Positions 24,432 to 35,141 are shown, counted from the stretch's first letter. The stretch: 64,000 bases of DNA from Daphnia pulex (GCF_021134715.1 NC_060019.1:1178001-1242000), one strand, 5' to 3'. The notes: generated by a model not told the origin, from the sequence alone. Made by a program: numbers and translations.

Positions 24432-27400
24432 TTAAACCTTCTTCAGCATTGGTAGATTTAAAACGGCAGGAATGTCTATGTCTTCTAGTTTGATTGAAGA
24501 TGGGCTATACGGGAAACGCACCTTAAATGCGTGTTTGGTATCCATTAGCAATATGCTCTGTGACCGCAGGTCGATCCGTTTTTCCAATTCTTCTTGCACT
24601 TTAAGGATAAAAGAAATTGGAATTCGATCTTCCAATCCATCAGCTGGCGTGTACAGATTCAGAATCTTGATGATCTGAGCGCTGGTTAATCGAGAACACA
24701 TGGTGCAAATATGCCTGACGTCATCGTCGGATTCTCTAGCTTGTAACAAATGTAACAACCATGCGGCTTGGATAATAGGCTGCAGGCTATCTACGATACA
24801 AGCACTCATAGTGTCCTGTCCATGAATATCCTGGTCACGCAGCCATTGTTCGAGACGGGAAATGTTGCACCGAATCTGAATGCCTTTCGACCAGTGACAC
24901 ATTTCTTTACGCAGTAGGAGGTTGTTTAATGCGCACGCACAAATGTAATAAAACACCTGGCAAATAAGGAGAAAAGTTAAGTATTGAATGAAGAATGGTA
25001 TGTAACCTACAAATATGCACGAAGGCAATACCTGGCGGAAAGCTTGGGCGATAAGCGTTGGGTCTACGCCATATAACTGCAACACTTCGTGGAAAATGGT
25101 TAACTCGCGCAATAAATGTGTGATCGCTTCTTGTGGGTCAACGGGACTTGTGGTATCCCTCGCTGACTCCGATCTGTAATTGCCAGACAGTATAAGATTG
25201 GAAACTTTTGGTTTATAACAATCATCAATTACCTCGCTCGGCCGCTCTGTTCCACTGGTTGCATTTGGCTAGATAGTCCAGAGATGACTTCATGTTCCAA
25301 CACCGCAGTGACAATAAGCTTTTGAACACGCTCTTCCATAACTTTGATTACCGCCTAATAAATATTGCAATTATTTCATCAATTCAATAAATTTCACGAC
25401 TAAGAAAAATCACCTGATAAATCCAAACAGCGATATCACTAAGAACTTGTTGGTAGTTTAGTTTGACAAATCAAAATTCCTCAAACATTGTTCATTCTGT
25501 TTTGGAGTGTTCTTCTCTTTGAATGTCTGTAAAAATCAATTACATGTTAGATAATAAGATGGGAAACGCTTGCAAATCGTAATTTACCTTTTCTCCGCTG
25601 TACTGCTTTAGACTGACTACAAGTCTGCTCGTGTTGACTAACCAAACAACCAAAGTGTCCAGATCCTCATGGTGTTTCCTTATTAGTCGACGAATCGTGT
25701 TAATAATCAGAGTTAGGATAGATTTGATTTTCGCATCGTAATTTATGGAATCAGCGTGTCGGACACACAAAAAAATGATGTATGCCGGAAGACCGGGTAA
25801 CAGAGTTGACGCAACGCTTGGTTTGAGTTCTAGAAATTCACATCAAAGAAATTGTTATGAAGTTACTTTGTTCGTCACAACACCATAAGAACTCACCATA
25901 GACGAGATTCCTGGCGATCTGCTCTTCGTCGTCCATGTTAAAATCAATCATCCCAAGGTAATTCGTTTCCTTTTTACGGACAACTGGCAGCGATTCGCTT
26001 CTTTCGTTCCTGCGACTCGAATAAACTGTTTCATGCACTTCAGGGCTGGCTTCCTGATTTTCGGCAGGTACGCCCTCCTGCTTCACCTTTTTCGCCAATT
26101 TCATCTGCGATCTGTACTTTTTGAGTTGCTCGGATAGCAAATCATTATTTTCCTGGAGATCCAAATTGTCAGCCGTGAGTCGAGAAATTTCATGCTGTAT
26201 GACAGCATCGGTTTGTCCTTGTGGCGTCCGATGTAAGGCCCCAGCACGAAGCTTTGCCTGCTGTTCATTATCCAATCGCAGACATTCAACTTCTTCTCTT
26301 TCAATCTGAATCTTCCGCTGAGACGAGGCTTTCTCTTCCTGTAATTCATTTTCTAGGTGCCGTATAATACGCTTTTGAGATTCAAAAGCCATCAGGATCT
26401 CGTTGTCTTCAGCAAACGGCTCTCCTCCGTTTAGAAGCGATGCGTTTAGTGTAGTTTGCTCACCAATGTCACCTCCAAGAGTCGTGTTAGCCAACAGGGT
26501 TCACAGCTGAATACATTCTTCTCGTCGTCGATCGAGCTCGTCGGACATGGCATCAAATTGGCTCATCAGCATATCCAGAATGCGGGGCAATTGAACCTCA
26601 TTCTCTGTTGCAGCTTGACGACGAAGATTCTTCAAGTCATCTTTGATCTTGGCGTTTTCCATTTCGAGCTCTTGCAAGCATATCATGTCCTGAGCTCTCC
26701 TGACATCGGCAGTCGGACTTTCGCGCTCCTACTCTTCAACCCTAGCCGCCAATGATGCCTTGTCTTTTTCAACAGTCTTCAACCGCTGTTGCAGCTTGAG
26801 GACCAGACCAACATCTTCGCTGTGCAACCGATTAGGAACATGACGAACAGATCCATAGCCACCATCATCTTCAGGATCTGCGATCAATTCACTGGTATTG
26901 CTGAGCGTACTCACGTTCGAAGCGTTGCGAGAATGACCACGAATAGTTTCACTCTTGCTGCTTTTTCCTGGTTCCTCATGAAGGTGTTCAAGTTCGTCAA
27001 GTTCTCTTTCAGCTTCTTCCATTCGCTCCTCCTAAATAAGTCATATATGTTTACAAATTAGAAAAGCAGACTTTGGAATATTGTAAAATAAATACATGTT
27101 CATGTTGTTTGGCAAACCAGAAAATAATTCTTAGTAGAATATATTAAGCTAGTATTTCAATGCTTTAGCTTAGTGAATGATGAATGACGAGGTTTCATCA
27201 GTTTCAAAAAATGACCACGACAAAGAAGTTATGTTAGAAATCAGTGAATCTAATCAACTACTAATTATTAAACAATACAAAATGTTCTGATGATTATGAT
27301 TTGAACATCGTTCGCTTCTCCAATACTTAATTGGCAATTAAGTACAATCCATTTTAGTCTCACGTATAGGCTTCACAGGCTATACAGCTACACAACATGC

Positions 27401-27501
27401 TAATGAAAACCTTTTGTTTGCTAGTAAAACTCATCTTGGTTCATTTCGTCTACTTACACATACAAAACACTGACTCACTAACAAAAAAGCTTTCTTACCA
27501 T
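24432..27501 (-). pseudogene. myosin V tail-only gene, copy 2, broken
   Basis: Same structure as the copy at 2434-5433. ATG is at 27499-27501 directly before the donor, the main coiled-coil exon starts at 27031, and globular-tail exons run to 24432. The stretch LRKEMCHWSKGIQIR through ALNNLL and LPMLKKV is intact here and is the clearest match to the class V DIL domain, which binds cargo adaptors. Lesions differ from copy 1: TTG to TAG near 26730, CGA to TGA near 26507, and a frameshift with a TAA near 25450. The 46-base and 10-base deletions of copy 1 are absent. Both copies lack the motor, so the truncation came before the duplication and the disabling mutations after it. Confidence 0.85.
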
Positions 27502-27599
27502 TTTAAAAATCTATTAACGATTGAAAACAGTTGAGGGAGACACACGTACAACAGGACGTAAAAGGATGAAGAAACAACAAACACTGTCGCCATTTTTAA

Positions 27600-27845
27600 A
27601 ATGCCACGCCCCTTAACGTCACAGCGGAGTCATTTTCATCTAAAGATAAAAATTTTGAAATACACTTATCGATTGGAAAATTTTTTGAAGAATATTCCTA
27701 CATTTATCAGCTTTAATTTAAATTGAAATGAATTAAGATGACAAAATAAAATTTGGAAAATGAGAGGAAATTGCGTGCTGCAAACATCGACCCAACCACG
27801 CATTTTGAAAAGGCCACGCCCATTTACGTCACATCGTAGTCGTTT
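27600..27845. promoter_or_regulatory. shared divergent promoter modules (arm 2)
   Basis: The two CRE-like plus GT-box modules of arm 1 are present in reverse complement: GCCACGCCCCTTAACGTCAC at about 27603-27622 and GCCACGCCCATTTACGTCAC at about 27813-27832. Confidence 0.5.
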
Positions 27846-28080
27846 TCATTTAAAATATAATATCTTTAAAAAACTTATTGACTTGATTATTGTTGAAATA
27901 GATTGGTAAAAATATAAACTTTAATTATATTATGATTTAAAATTATTCAAATCGAAATTAAATTAATAAAACTTGAAAAATGAGAGGAAATTCATTTTGC
28001 GAACGAACGGCTGCAGTGCCAAGGCAAATAAAAGGAAAGCCCGTTTAAAACAAAGTAATTTCAGTTTGCAAAACTAAAAT

Positions 28081-28743
28081 TTGAAAATGGCAGATCTCTG
28101 TTTTCTCTTTCAATGTCTTTCTTTGTCTGAGTCTGAGAAGCGAAAGCGCACCTGTGAGTACGAGGATGAAGATATTCGACACCGCAGACCACAACGAATT
28201 CGTTTGGTCAAAACATCCTCCGAGTTAAATGTTGTTGGGCTGCGTAATGTTGGAGAGAAGATTCGTCTCAAAAGATCCAAAAAACTCCCGAAAATGGACG
28301 AAGGTGTCAGTCCCCTCTTGAAAGGTAACGGAATGGAAGTTGATGAAGACGTCGAGGAGATTGGGCGTAACTTGCCACGAGACAAATCGAACAATCGCAA
28401 AGGTCGCATCGCTACTTATCCCGAACCGAATCAGCACCTGTCCGTCCGGAACACCAACCGATTCAAGACCTTACCAACTGGCAGCAACCGAAAAGGACAC
28501 AAGACCCGTCAACCCGATCGCGGAAACCGTTTGAAGAACTTATTGGTCGTGAACTTGTCCGACCGCGGCCGGATCGTGGAATTGACGGGAATTGGGTCCA
28601 AACCGAACGTGACTGCTGGGGAGGGTGGAGATCTCAGGTCCCTTCTGGATTTAAAGCGAAAAGAAAAAGTCGAGGGAGTTCAGCAGGACCTCAGGTCAGT
28701 TTTGAACTCACGGCGAAAAATAACACCTGTTCGTCGGCTTTAA
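28081..28743 (+). CDS. unrecognised basic protein, copy 2 (220 aa, intronless)
   Basis: Duplicate of the frame at 1190-1852, same length, with about 11 amino-acid differences. The changes cluster in the middle (KSNNRKGRIATYPE against KTNNRQRRIATNPE; TGSNRKGHK against TGKIGKGHQ). The N-terminal acidic/basic region and the C-terminal DLRS repeat are unchanged. There is no stop or frameshift. AATAAA lies near 28868. It is divergent from the myosin V tail pseudogene, as in arm 1. Confidence 0.6.
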   Translation: MKMADLCFLFQCLSLSESEKRKRTCEYEDEDIRHRRPQRIRLVKTSSELNVVGLRNVGEKIRLKRSKKLPKMDEGVSPLLKGNGMEVDEDVEEIGRNLPRDKSNNRKGRIATYPEPNQHLSVRNTNRFKTLPTGSNRKGHKTRQPDRGNRLKNLLVVNLSDRGRIVELTGIGSKPNVTAGEGGDLRSLLDLKRKEKVEGVQQDLRSVLNSRRKITPVRRL

Positions 28744-29065
28744 GTCTTGCTTTGGGGGAGTAATTTGGGGTTGGATTTGAAGAGGATTGGCTTAATTTCA
28801 GTTTTGGAAAATTTGCATTTTTTTTTCTTTTTTTTTCGATGCGTCATATTGCATGACTGTACAGATAAATAAAATTCCTAAAAACCATAAAACCAATGTG
28901 TCTTGTCTTTTTATTATTAACAATATGCCGAAACAACAACAAAAACTTATTTTAAACAATAACGACAACAACAAAAATGTAGTTTGTATCCATCACACGA
29001 TTTGCACAACAACCCTTTCTCAATCAGAAAGGCAAATTACTAGGCGGTCGGAGCGAATAACAACG

Positions 29066-29500
29066 TCAATATTTTAAACAAACTAAAAATTGATTTGTTA
29101 CGCTGCTATATCCAGTACGTCGGTTGTCATAACTTCGGCCGAGAAACGCCGGAAATAATCCTACCGCCAACGTTTTCAAATGCTCCGCCGGATGGTTAAC
29201 GGAGAGTAAAAACAATTCGACACAATTTGCAGCAGACATTCGACGAACCATAAAATTTTCGCACTCGGTTTTCAACTGCTCCAGCAAATATCTACCAGCC
29301 TCTCACAAAAAGGCCGATCGCTAGCGTCTGATCCAGCGTTGCCAAGGGCAACCAGAGACGCCAATCTACTGGGCGATGCGACGACGACTTTCTCGATTAG
29401 GAAACGAATCACTGATGAACTCCGCATCCAGTAGCGCCAGCTGGATTTCGTCGTAAAAGTGGCACTGACGACCCGATCCGGAAGATGATTTCAAAGCGGG
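29066..29500 (-). pseudogene. BTB/POZ-BACK (SPOP / TD-POZ type) fragment
   Basis: The minus strand reads YLLEQLKTECENFMVRRMS then AANCVELFLLSVNHPAEHLKTL. This pattern matches the segment after the BTB domain of SPOP-like proteins (Lys, Cys-Glu, then Asn/Ala-Val-Glu-Leu, then His-x-Ala-Glu-x-Leu-Lys-x-x-Ala). Upstream, FYDEIQLALLDAEFISDSFP continues in a coding-like frame, but stops interrupt the join (near 29290 and 29340). There is no MATH domain nearby. It lies in the 600-base gap between the inverted arm and the ferritin B block. Confidence 0.5.
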
Positions 29501-29938
29501 ACCCACTGGATAGTAATCTGAAAATAATTGAAAATATTTGAATATTGTACCAAACACTAGAGGATAGAATAAAGAAATTACCATAACTAGCCATTATTGA
29601 GAGATAAAGAACTATACTTAAGCACTTAAGTAAAACTACAACTCAATTAAAACTCACAGACACACACAGAAATCTAACCTTTTGGGAAGTAGCGAGATGT
29701 CCAGATGACAGAGAACGGAGTAGTAGTAGTAGCAGTAGTTGTTGTGTGGGTGTGGGTGTGGATGTTTGGTTTTACTTTTTTCCGACCGTTTTAGTTTCGT
29801 CAAAGTGACTTTCTTTCCATTGGTCGGAGTAGCTGAAGAAATCCTGTCAAACCCTTCCTGCCGCCACATCCGCAAATGGATTATCCATCTCTTTCAAAAT
29901 GTGGCGTCGGGGGATTATGGGATTAGACTGGGCTTAGG

Positions 29939-30154
29939 TTATGCCATGGTTGGAGGCGGAGGTTGTTTGACGAGTTGATCCATTTCATAATCCATCATAA
30001 TCTTTTGAGGATAATCCTGGTGGGAACTTTCAATCGTCACACCCAAGCTCAACGTCCATTTCCCAACTGTCACACAAATTTCGAGCGCCAAGTGATCCAG
30101 CGGCGGAAGCGGTGCTGATAGGAGAAACTCCGTCCATTTTAAGCGACAAGACAT
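29939..30154 (-). CDS. small hypothetical frame, copy 2 (71 aa)
   Basis: Duplicate of 11383-11580 with a six-codon insertion (LSLGVT) after GKWT and otherwise few changes. No recognisable domain. The upstream coding-like stretch of copy 1 is interrupted by a stop here. Confidence 0.3.
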   Translation of the reverse strand: MSCRLKWTEFLLSAPLPPLDHLALEICVTVGKWTLSLGVTIESSHQDYPQKIMMDYEMDQLVKQPPPPTMA

Positions 30155-30686
30155 GTCCAGGAAGTCAAATAAGGACTCTCACCTGAAAACCTGCAAAATT
30201 AACAACGTACAGAAAACAATATTGAACTGTAACTCAATAGTTGCAAGGAGGATAAAATGCAAAGTAATTAAAGAATAACCTTTTATTATGAGGTAGGACA
30301 GGCATGTGTTCTCTCGGGGGAAAGCACTGCCAGTCAGTTGGAAAAATAAAATGACGAATAGTCACGCGGCTGGAGTATAGAACTGCACAAAATCTGCAAA
30401 GGATTTTCCCATGAAGTAATAAGGCAAGCGAAGGAACTCCTCTTCCCGGATCTACTGCCACAGGGTTTTCCCTTAAAAAAAAAAGAAGAGAAATATCATT
30501 AGAATAATTATCATCACCTGATTTCTATTCGCTATAAAGGCATCATCGCCAAGCTTTATTCGACCCTAAGTAGCCATCAATGCCTTGACAGGTAAGCGGA
30601 GCCACAGATTTACACGATACGTTCTTTTGAAGTTTAATTTTGAAATTTCTTTTTACTTAGGTTGGAAGAATTAAACAAATTCAAAA

Positions 30687-30845
30687 ATGGATTTCAGCAA
30701 TTATTTCGGCATAGTTGTTTGGTATTCATGTTTAAGTCTAGGAATCATCTTACTGCTGCTGTTAGGAGGAATGATAGTAATGTTTGTGGAATCAGCAATG
30801 GAGTCCTACAAGGATTGGGTCCATCCTAAGCTTCTGATTTTCTAA
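30687..30845 (+). pseudogene. small membrane protein, copy 2, stopped at codon 53
   Basis: It begins like the 109-residue protein at 12119 and keeps the membrane helix. The Tyr codon TAC has become TAA (30843-30845), directly after PKLLIF. The downstream sequence also has small deletions. The TATA box (30533-30538) and 5' UTR intron are still present, so a 52-residue membrane peptide could still be made. Confidence 0.7.
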
Positions 30846-31690
30846 AACCAAATTTACTGCTGGTGTGAGAAGGCCTGCGAGTCAATCTGCGATTCAGCGA
30901 AAAAACTGAGAAAAGTCAAAAAAGTTCCACAAAAACATGACAACTCCATCCAGCATCGGCAGCAAAATTTTCATAAATGGTGAGCCATCAGGCTGTGATC
31001 CAATCGACGTATGATTAGACGTTTCATACTCCCAAAACTCGGGGATTCACATTGACTGAAATTGGATTCGGATCAAGACCTGATGAGAGGACCATTTGGG
31101 TGTTCCACGGTTCCAGGATGGAAAGGACGATTAAACGGGGAAGTGATTTCAAACACACCCTCATTGTATGTATACAAAATCGATCAAACTATTGTAAAAC
31201 TATTAGATAACTATTTAACGCACCGAAATATGTAGCTGTGAAATATTAATTGCTATTAAGAAAATCTTCATAAAATACAACGGCATTCAATCCATTCTGA
31301 AATTTAAAATGACACAGAGGTACATAAACGAGTACTAAGGAGAACCAGAAACACAATTCATTTTTACTGATGCCAATGCGATAAGTTGACTAATATCTAA
31401 TTATGACGTCATCTGTTCTGATTTCTTAGCGCGTCAAACATGTGAACAAAATCACTGACGACTTTGTCGGGTCACTGGATTCACGAGCTGTTCTCATTTG
31501 AAATGCTGAAGGCGTCACTGTCATCTAATTATATCTACCGCTGTTCCTATTGATCTACATTTATCCTCCTCAATGCTGTTTTGTTTTCCTTTGGATTTCA
31601 AGGGCCTCCATGACGACGAATAAGTGGGACTTTCATCTATAAGCAATGATGTGATGCCAACAGCTCCATGACAACGATATTTAAAATTCC

Positions 31691-31697
31691 TATATAA
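31691..31697 (+). promoter_or_regulatory. TATA box of ferritin B
   Basis: TATATAA, at the same distance upstream of the IRE as in ferritin A. Confidence 0.6.
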
Positions 31698-31720
31698 GCA
31701 GCGCTATTTTCCCCTGGTTC

Positions 31721-31760
31721 TAATCTGTTTTGCATTGCCAGTGAGTAGACAAACAGATTA
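31721..31760 (+). promoter_or_regulatory. iron-responsive element (IRE) in ferritin B 5' UTR
   Basis: CAGTGA loop at 31739-31744, C bulge at 31733, and lower stem TAATCTG(T)TTTG paired with CAAACAGATTA. Relative to ferritin A, the 3' side of the upper stem changed from GTGAA to GTAGA. Both changed bases face T on the other side and still pair (T-G to T-A, and T-A to T-G), so the hairpin is kept. Confidence 0.75.
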
Positions 31761-31795
31761 AAAACTTCATTCTGTCACTTGAAAAATTTGAAAAA

Positions 31796-32469
31796 ATGGC
31801 CAGTAAATGTCGTCAAAACTATCACGAAGAAACCGAAGCTCTCGTCAACAAACAGATCAACATCGAGCAGAGTCTTTACTATCAATACTTGGCCCTGGTG
31901 AGTCTAAAACAACTTCCTGTTAAAGCGAATTGTAATGTAAATGATTACCTTATACAACGTTTGAATTTAGAGCGCCTTTTACGATCGCGATGACGTAGCC
32001 ATGATCGGCTTCTCCAAATACTTTCAAGAGTCAGCTGAAGAAGAAAGTGGCCATGTTCGGAAGCTCATCAAGTACCAGAATCGTCGAGGAGGACGAGTTA
32101 TTTTCACTGGGGTGGCTTCTCCTGCCGAGCAAGAATGGGCCTCCCCTTTGACTGCCATCGAGTTTGCACTCAATCTGGAAAAGAAAGTCAATCAGGTATA
32201 AATGTGTGTAAATTTTAAACATTCATGCGTCTTATTAAACTAAAATTATCGTCGGTTGTGAACTGATTTTCGTATTAAAGTCGCTGCTGGACTTGCACGC
32301 CATGGGTAGCAAGCACAGCGATCCTCATCTGTGCGACTTTCTGGATGACCACTTTCTCAAGGATCAGGTGGAGACTATCAACAAGCTGGCCAAGCATCAG
32401 ACCAATTTGATCCGACTGGGTGGGGGTGGCGTTGGCTTGTTCATCTTCGACAAGGAACTGCGCTCTTAA
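31796..32469 (+). CDS. ferritin B, cytosolic heavy-chain type (171 aa)
   Basis: Exons 31796-31897, 31971-32195 and 32281-32469, in the same structure as ferritin A. The protein differs from A at four positions: Gly to Glu in YHEETE, Tyr to Phe in GFSKYF, Val to Ile in RVIFTG, and Ala to Thr in PLTA. All ferroxidase residues (Glu27, Tyr34, Glu62, His65, Glu107, Gln141) are kept. The TATA box and IRE are also kept. The duplicated block ends about 40 bases after the stop, so the natural 3' end of ferritin A is replaced by foreign sequence. The first downstream AATAAA is at 32740-32745, just past an 11-base hairpin. Confidence 0.95.
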
Positions 32470-32689
32470 TTCGAATTCTAATAGGAACTTATACGGACTA
32501 ATGACTGGGAATGGCATTTCGACAAACCAAAACTATTTATTATTGCTAAAATTATAATAGATCTGCTTAGTTTACTATGTATACACATTTCTGCAGATAC
32601 ATAATACACGTAATCAACCAAACTAACACAATTTTCTATAATTAAATGACTTGAAATTTTTTGTTTGTGATTACGTCACTAAGGCCTCC

Positions 32690-32718
32690 ATTCAGTGTCC
32701 AACAAAAGGACACTGAAT
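32690..32718 (+). repeat. perfect 11-bp hairpin downstream of ferritin B
   Basis: ATTCAGTGTCC, a seven-base loop AACAAAA, then the exact reverse complement GGACACTGAAT. It lies between the ferritin B stop and the nearest AATAAA (32740), so it may be in that gene's 3' UTR. No function is known to me. Confidence 0.6.
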
Positions 32719-33270
32719 CGAATTGTTATCAGAGTATTTAATAAAAAAACTTTGAACAAGTAAAATTCGTCTCACCCAAGCATATTAAGAAGAAATTACA
32801 AGTGCGTACGTTAAGAAAATTTTTGAGCACGACCATTACGTCTCAACATTTTCGCACATCACCATGACGGTGCAGATTTTGATTCTAAATAACAACTCGC
32901 CGATCGACGTACGCGCATTAACTCTCGGGTTGGATACTTTGACCGAGCTGGCTTTATTGTTGTGTTTCCTGTGGAATTAAGTTTGAGAGCGTTTCATTAG
33001 TTTTCTCCTCATTTAAAAAAATCACGCGCAAGAATCGTTCGATTAGACGCAATGTTAAGAATTAATCCAAATTTTTACGCGACGACATTGTGGTTTACTT
33101 TTTGAACATCCAAAAAAGTGATTTGAAAATAAAATTAAAAAAAAGATAAGGATAACTTTGCCCGACTAGTCAGACGGTATAACTGCGTATCAAGTGACGT
33201 TGCTTCCTTGGCGGAGAAAAACAAAATTTGTTTTCATGTTTTCTAAATTTTTTTTTACAGATATGGTAAG

Positions 33271-33425
33271 GGCAGCGTGATTTGCTTTTTCCTTTGGGGG
33301 CACGGAGCATATTTGTAGTCGACATTCGACAAGATGAGATCATGCGATCAGCACTTGTTGAACTGCATAGCGCCATGCATGGCAATGGGAAAAATCAAAG
33401 TCCGATGTTAGACCGCTTGAATTAA
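33271..33425 (+). other. coding-like fragment, unknown
   Basis: After a possible acceptor a frame reads LLFPLGARSIFVVDIRQDEI and continues to a TAA at 33423-33425. It looks like a terminal exon of an unrecognised protein. No other exons were found; it may be a relic. Confidence 0.25.
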
Positions 33426-33648
33426 CTAAAGCACAAACTAAGGCATCCATTTAAAATTATCTAAAAATTCCGTCTATCTTCTTAACTATAACCATTTCGG
33501 GGTTCTAATCGTTCTAATACCATACATGCTCTGAGAATAAACAGTTAAAGTTAAATCAAAAATGGCGAAAATGGCGAATTGTTCCTAATAAGGACAAGTA
33601 ATTGCAGTTGAAAAATGCATACTGGATAAAACCGGCTGTTTTCGTACT

Positions 33649-33792
33649 ACGTGGTCGTGAGGGACGTGACGCATTTCAACACTGAACAAACAATAAAGAC
33701 GAGCGTGAGTTGGCGTTTTCGAAACGGACTCAAAGACTGAATCTGATTGGTTGCCGTGGCGATGGAGCGAGGGGGGAAACGGCCGTATATAA
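33649..33792 (+). promoter_or_regulatory. ferritin C promoter: ACGTG motifs, CCAAT box, TATA box
   Basis: TATATAA at 33786-33792 precedes the ferritin C 5' UTR. Upstream are ACGTG at 33649-33653 and 33664-33668 and GCGTG at 33703-33707, which match the core of hypoxia-response elements, and an inverted CCAAT (ATTGG) near 33747. Binding by HIF is inference. Confidence 0.4.
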
Positions 33793-33937
33793 GGACGGTT
33801 CTGACTTGCCAACAGCATTCGTCTGTTTAGCTTCGTAAGAAACGAACGAACAGTTCTCTCACTCACACTAGCAACAAGTGTCAACTTGTCGAGTCGTAAC
33901 TTCGATTTAATTCCTAAAGAAAAACAATACTAAGAAA

Positions 33938-34590
33938 ATGGCCAGCAAATGCCGTCAAAACTATCATGAGGAATCTGAGGCCTCCATCAACAAGCAGATC
34001 AATATTGAACTGAATGCTCATTATCAGTACCTGGCTCTGGTGAGTTGTCAAAATTTGATTGTTACCTTTGTGAAGTTGAATTGTAGCAAGTTGTTTTTTC
34101 CTGTAGAGCTCTTACTACGATCGTGATGACGTAGCCCTCAAAGGCTTTTCCAAGTTCTTCAAGCACTCTGCTGAGGAGGAACATGAGCATGCCGAGAAAC
34201 TCATGAAATATCAGAATCTTCGAGGAGGAAGAGTTGTGTTGACTGCCATCAACCGTCCAGCTCATCAAGAATGGGCCACTCCATTGGCCGCAATTGAATT
34301 TGCTCTCAATCTGGAAAAACAAGTCAATCAGGTATTTAAAAAATTATTTAACAGAAATAGTTTCAACGTTCAGGCATACTATAACTGCATATTTCATGTG
34401 ATAGTCGCTGCTAGATTTGCACAAGGTGGCTAGTGGTCACAACGATGCACACCTTTCAGATCACTTGGAGGAGCATTTCTTGGAAGAACAAGTGGAGTCC
34501 ATCAACAAGTTGGCCAAAATGCACACCAACTTGGTTCGTGTTGGTGACGGTCTAGGTGTCTTTTTGTATGACAAGGAACTGCAGTCCTAA
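33938..34590 (+). CDS. ferritin C, cytosolic heavy-chain type (170 aa)
   Basis: Exons 33938-34039, 34107-34331 and 34405-34590, with intron positions identical to ferritins A and B, so all three share an ancestor. The protein is clearly diverged ([33 protein letters not shown]). It keeps every heavy-chain ferroxidase residue: Glu27, Tyr34, Glu62, His65, Glu107 and Gln141. Position 64 is Glu here, as in human H chain. The channel position equivalent to Cys130 is Ser, with Asp131 and Glu134 kept. There is no signal peptide. The 5' UTR from about 33815 has no CAGTGN loop with a C bulge, so it lacks a recognisable IRE. The poly-A signal is AATAAA at 34732-34737. Confidence 0.95.
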
Positions 34591-34739
34591 ATGTCCCATT
34601 TAACATCATCCACTGGGACCAAGATATTGAAAGCCCTAGTAACTGTCAACACTTCACATGTGTATCCAAAATAGCAGAAGTCTGTTGATCTTGTAGTTTT
34701 CAGATGCTCATTTTGTACATTGAAGCATTTGAATAAATA

Positions 34740-35141
34740 TAATTTCATCAACCAGTTTTTTTTCTATTTCTTTCTTTTATAAGGTTTTAGTAATTACAGC
34801 TACAGTAGTTTGTATAAGTGACTATTGTCATGCTTTTGGCCTTTTGGGTTTCTTTCTGTGCTTCAGCACTTGAGTAAGTTTTGAGTTTTGAGAATGGTTG
34901 TGATTCTTGACATAATATCGAAAATTTTGTACCAGGTTCTAGTGACTGACTGACTGTGAGTGAGCAGACGAATTTCCAGTTTCCACCTGGTGGTATTGTC
35001 TGTACTTCATGGGATGGTTCCCAGCAATGGGGACATCTAGCGGGAAGAAGACGGCTACGCTGCGTTAAATTTAAATATGTCAATCTTTAGTCTTTACTCT
35101 TTACTAGTTTACTCTCTTTCCTTACTCCTGATTCAATTACT
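34740..35141. other. spacer between ferritin C and the CD36-type pseudogene
   Basis: No gene supported. A ferritin C transcript (plus) and the CD36-type sequence (minus) converge here. Confidence 0.4.

Larger units (their letters stand above)
24165..28885 (-). repeat. right arm of the large inverted segmental duplication
   Basis: Reverse complement of 1020-5735; see there. The arm contains the second myosin V tail pseudogene (minus) and the second 220-residue gene (plus). Confidence 0.9.
29497..32513 (+). repeat. direct segmental duplication, copy 2 (ferritin B block)
   Basis: Matches 10941-13977 in the same orientation; see there. Confidence 0.9.

Noticed and set aside
33585-33884. 99-codon minus-strand frame upstream of ferritin C
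   Set aside because: It covers the ferritin C promoter and 5' UTR on the opposite strand; no protein features.
33870-33895. Hairpin ACAAGTGTCAACTTGT in ferritin C 5' UTR as an IRE
   Set aside because: The loop is not CAGTGN and there is no bulged C at the required distance.
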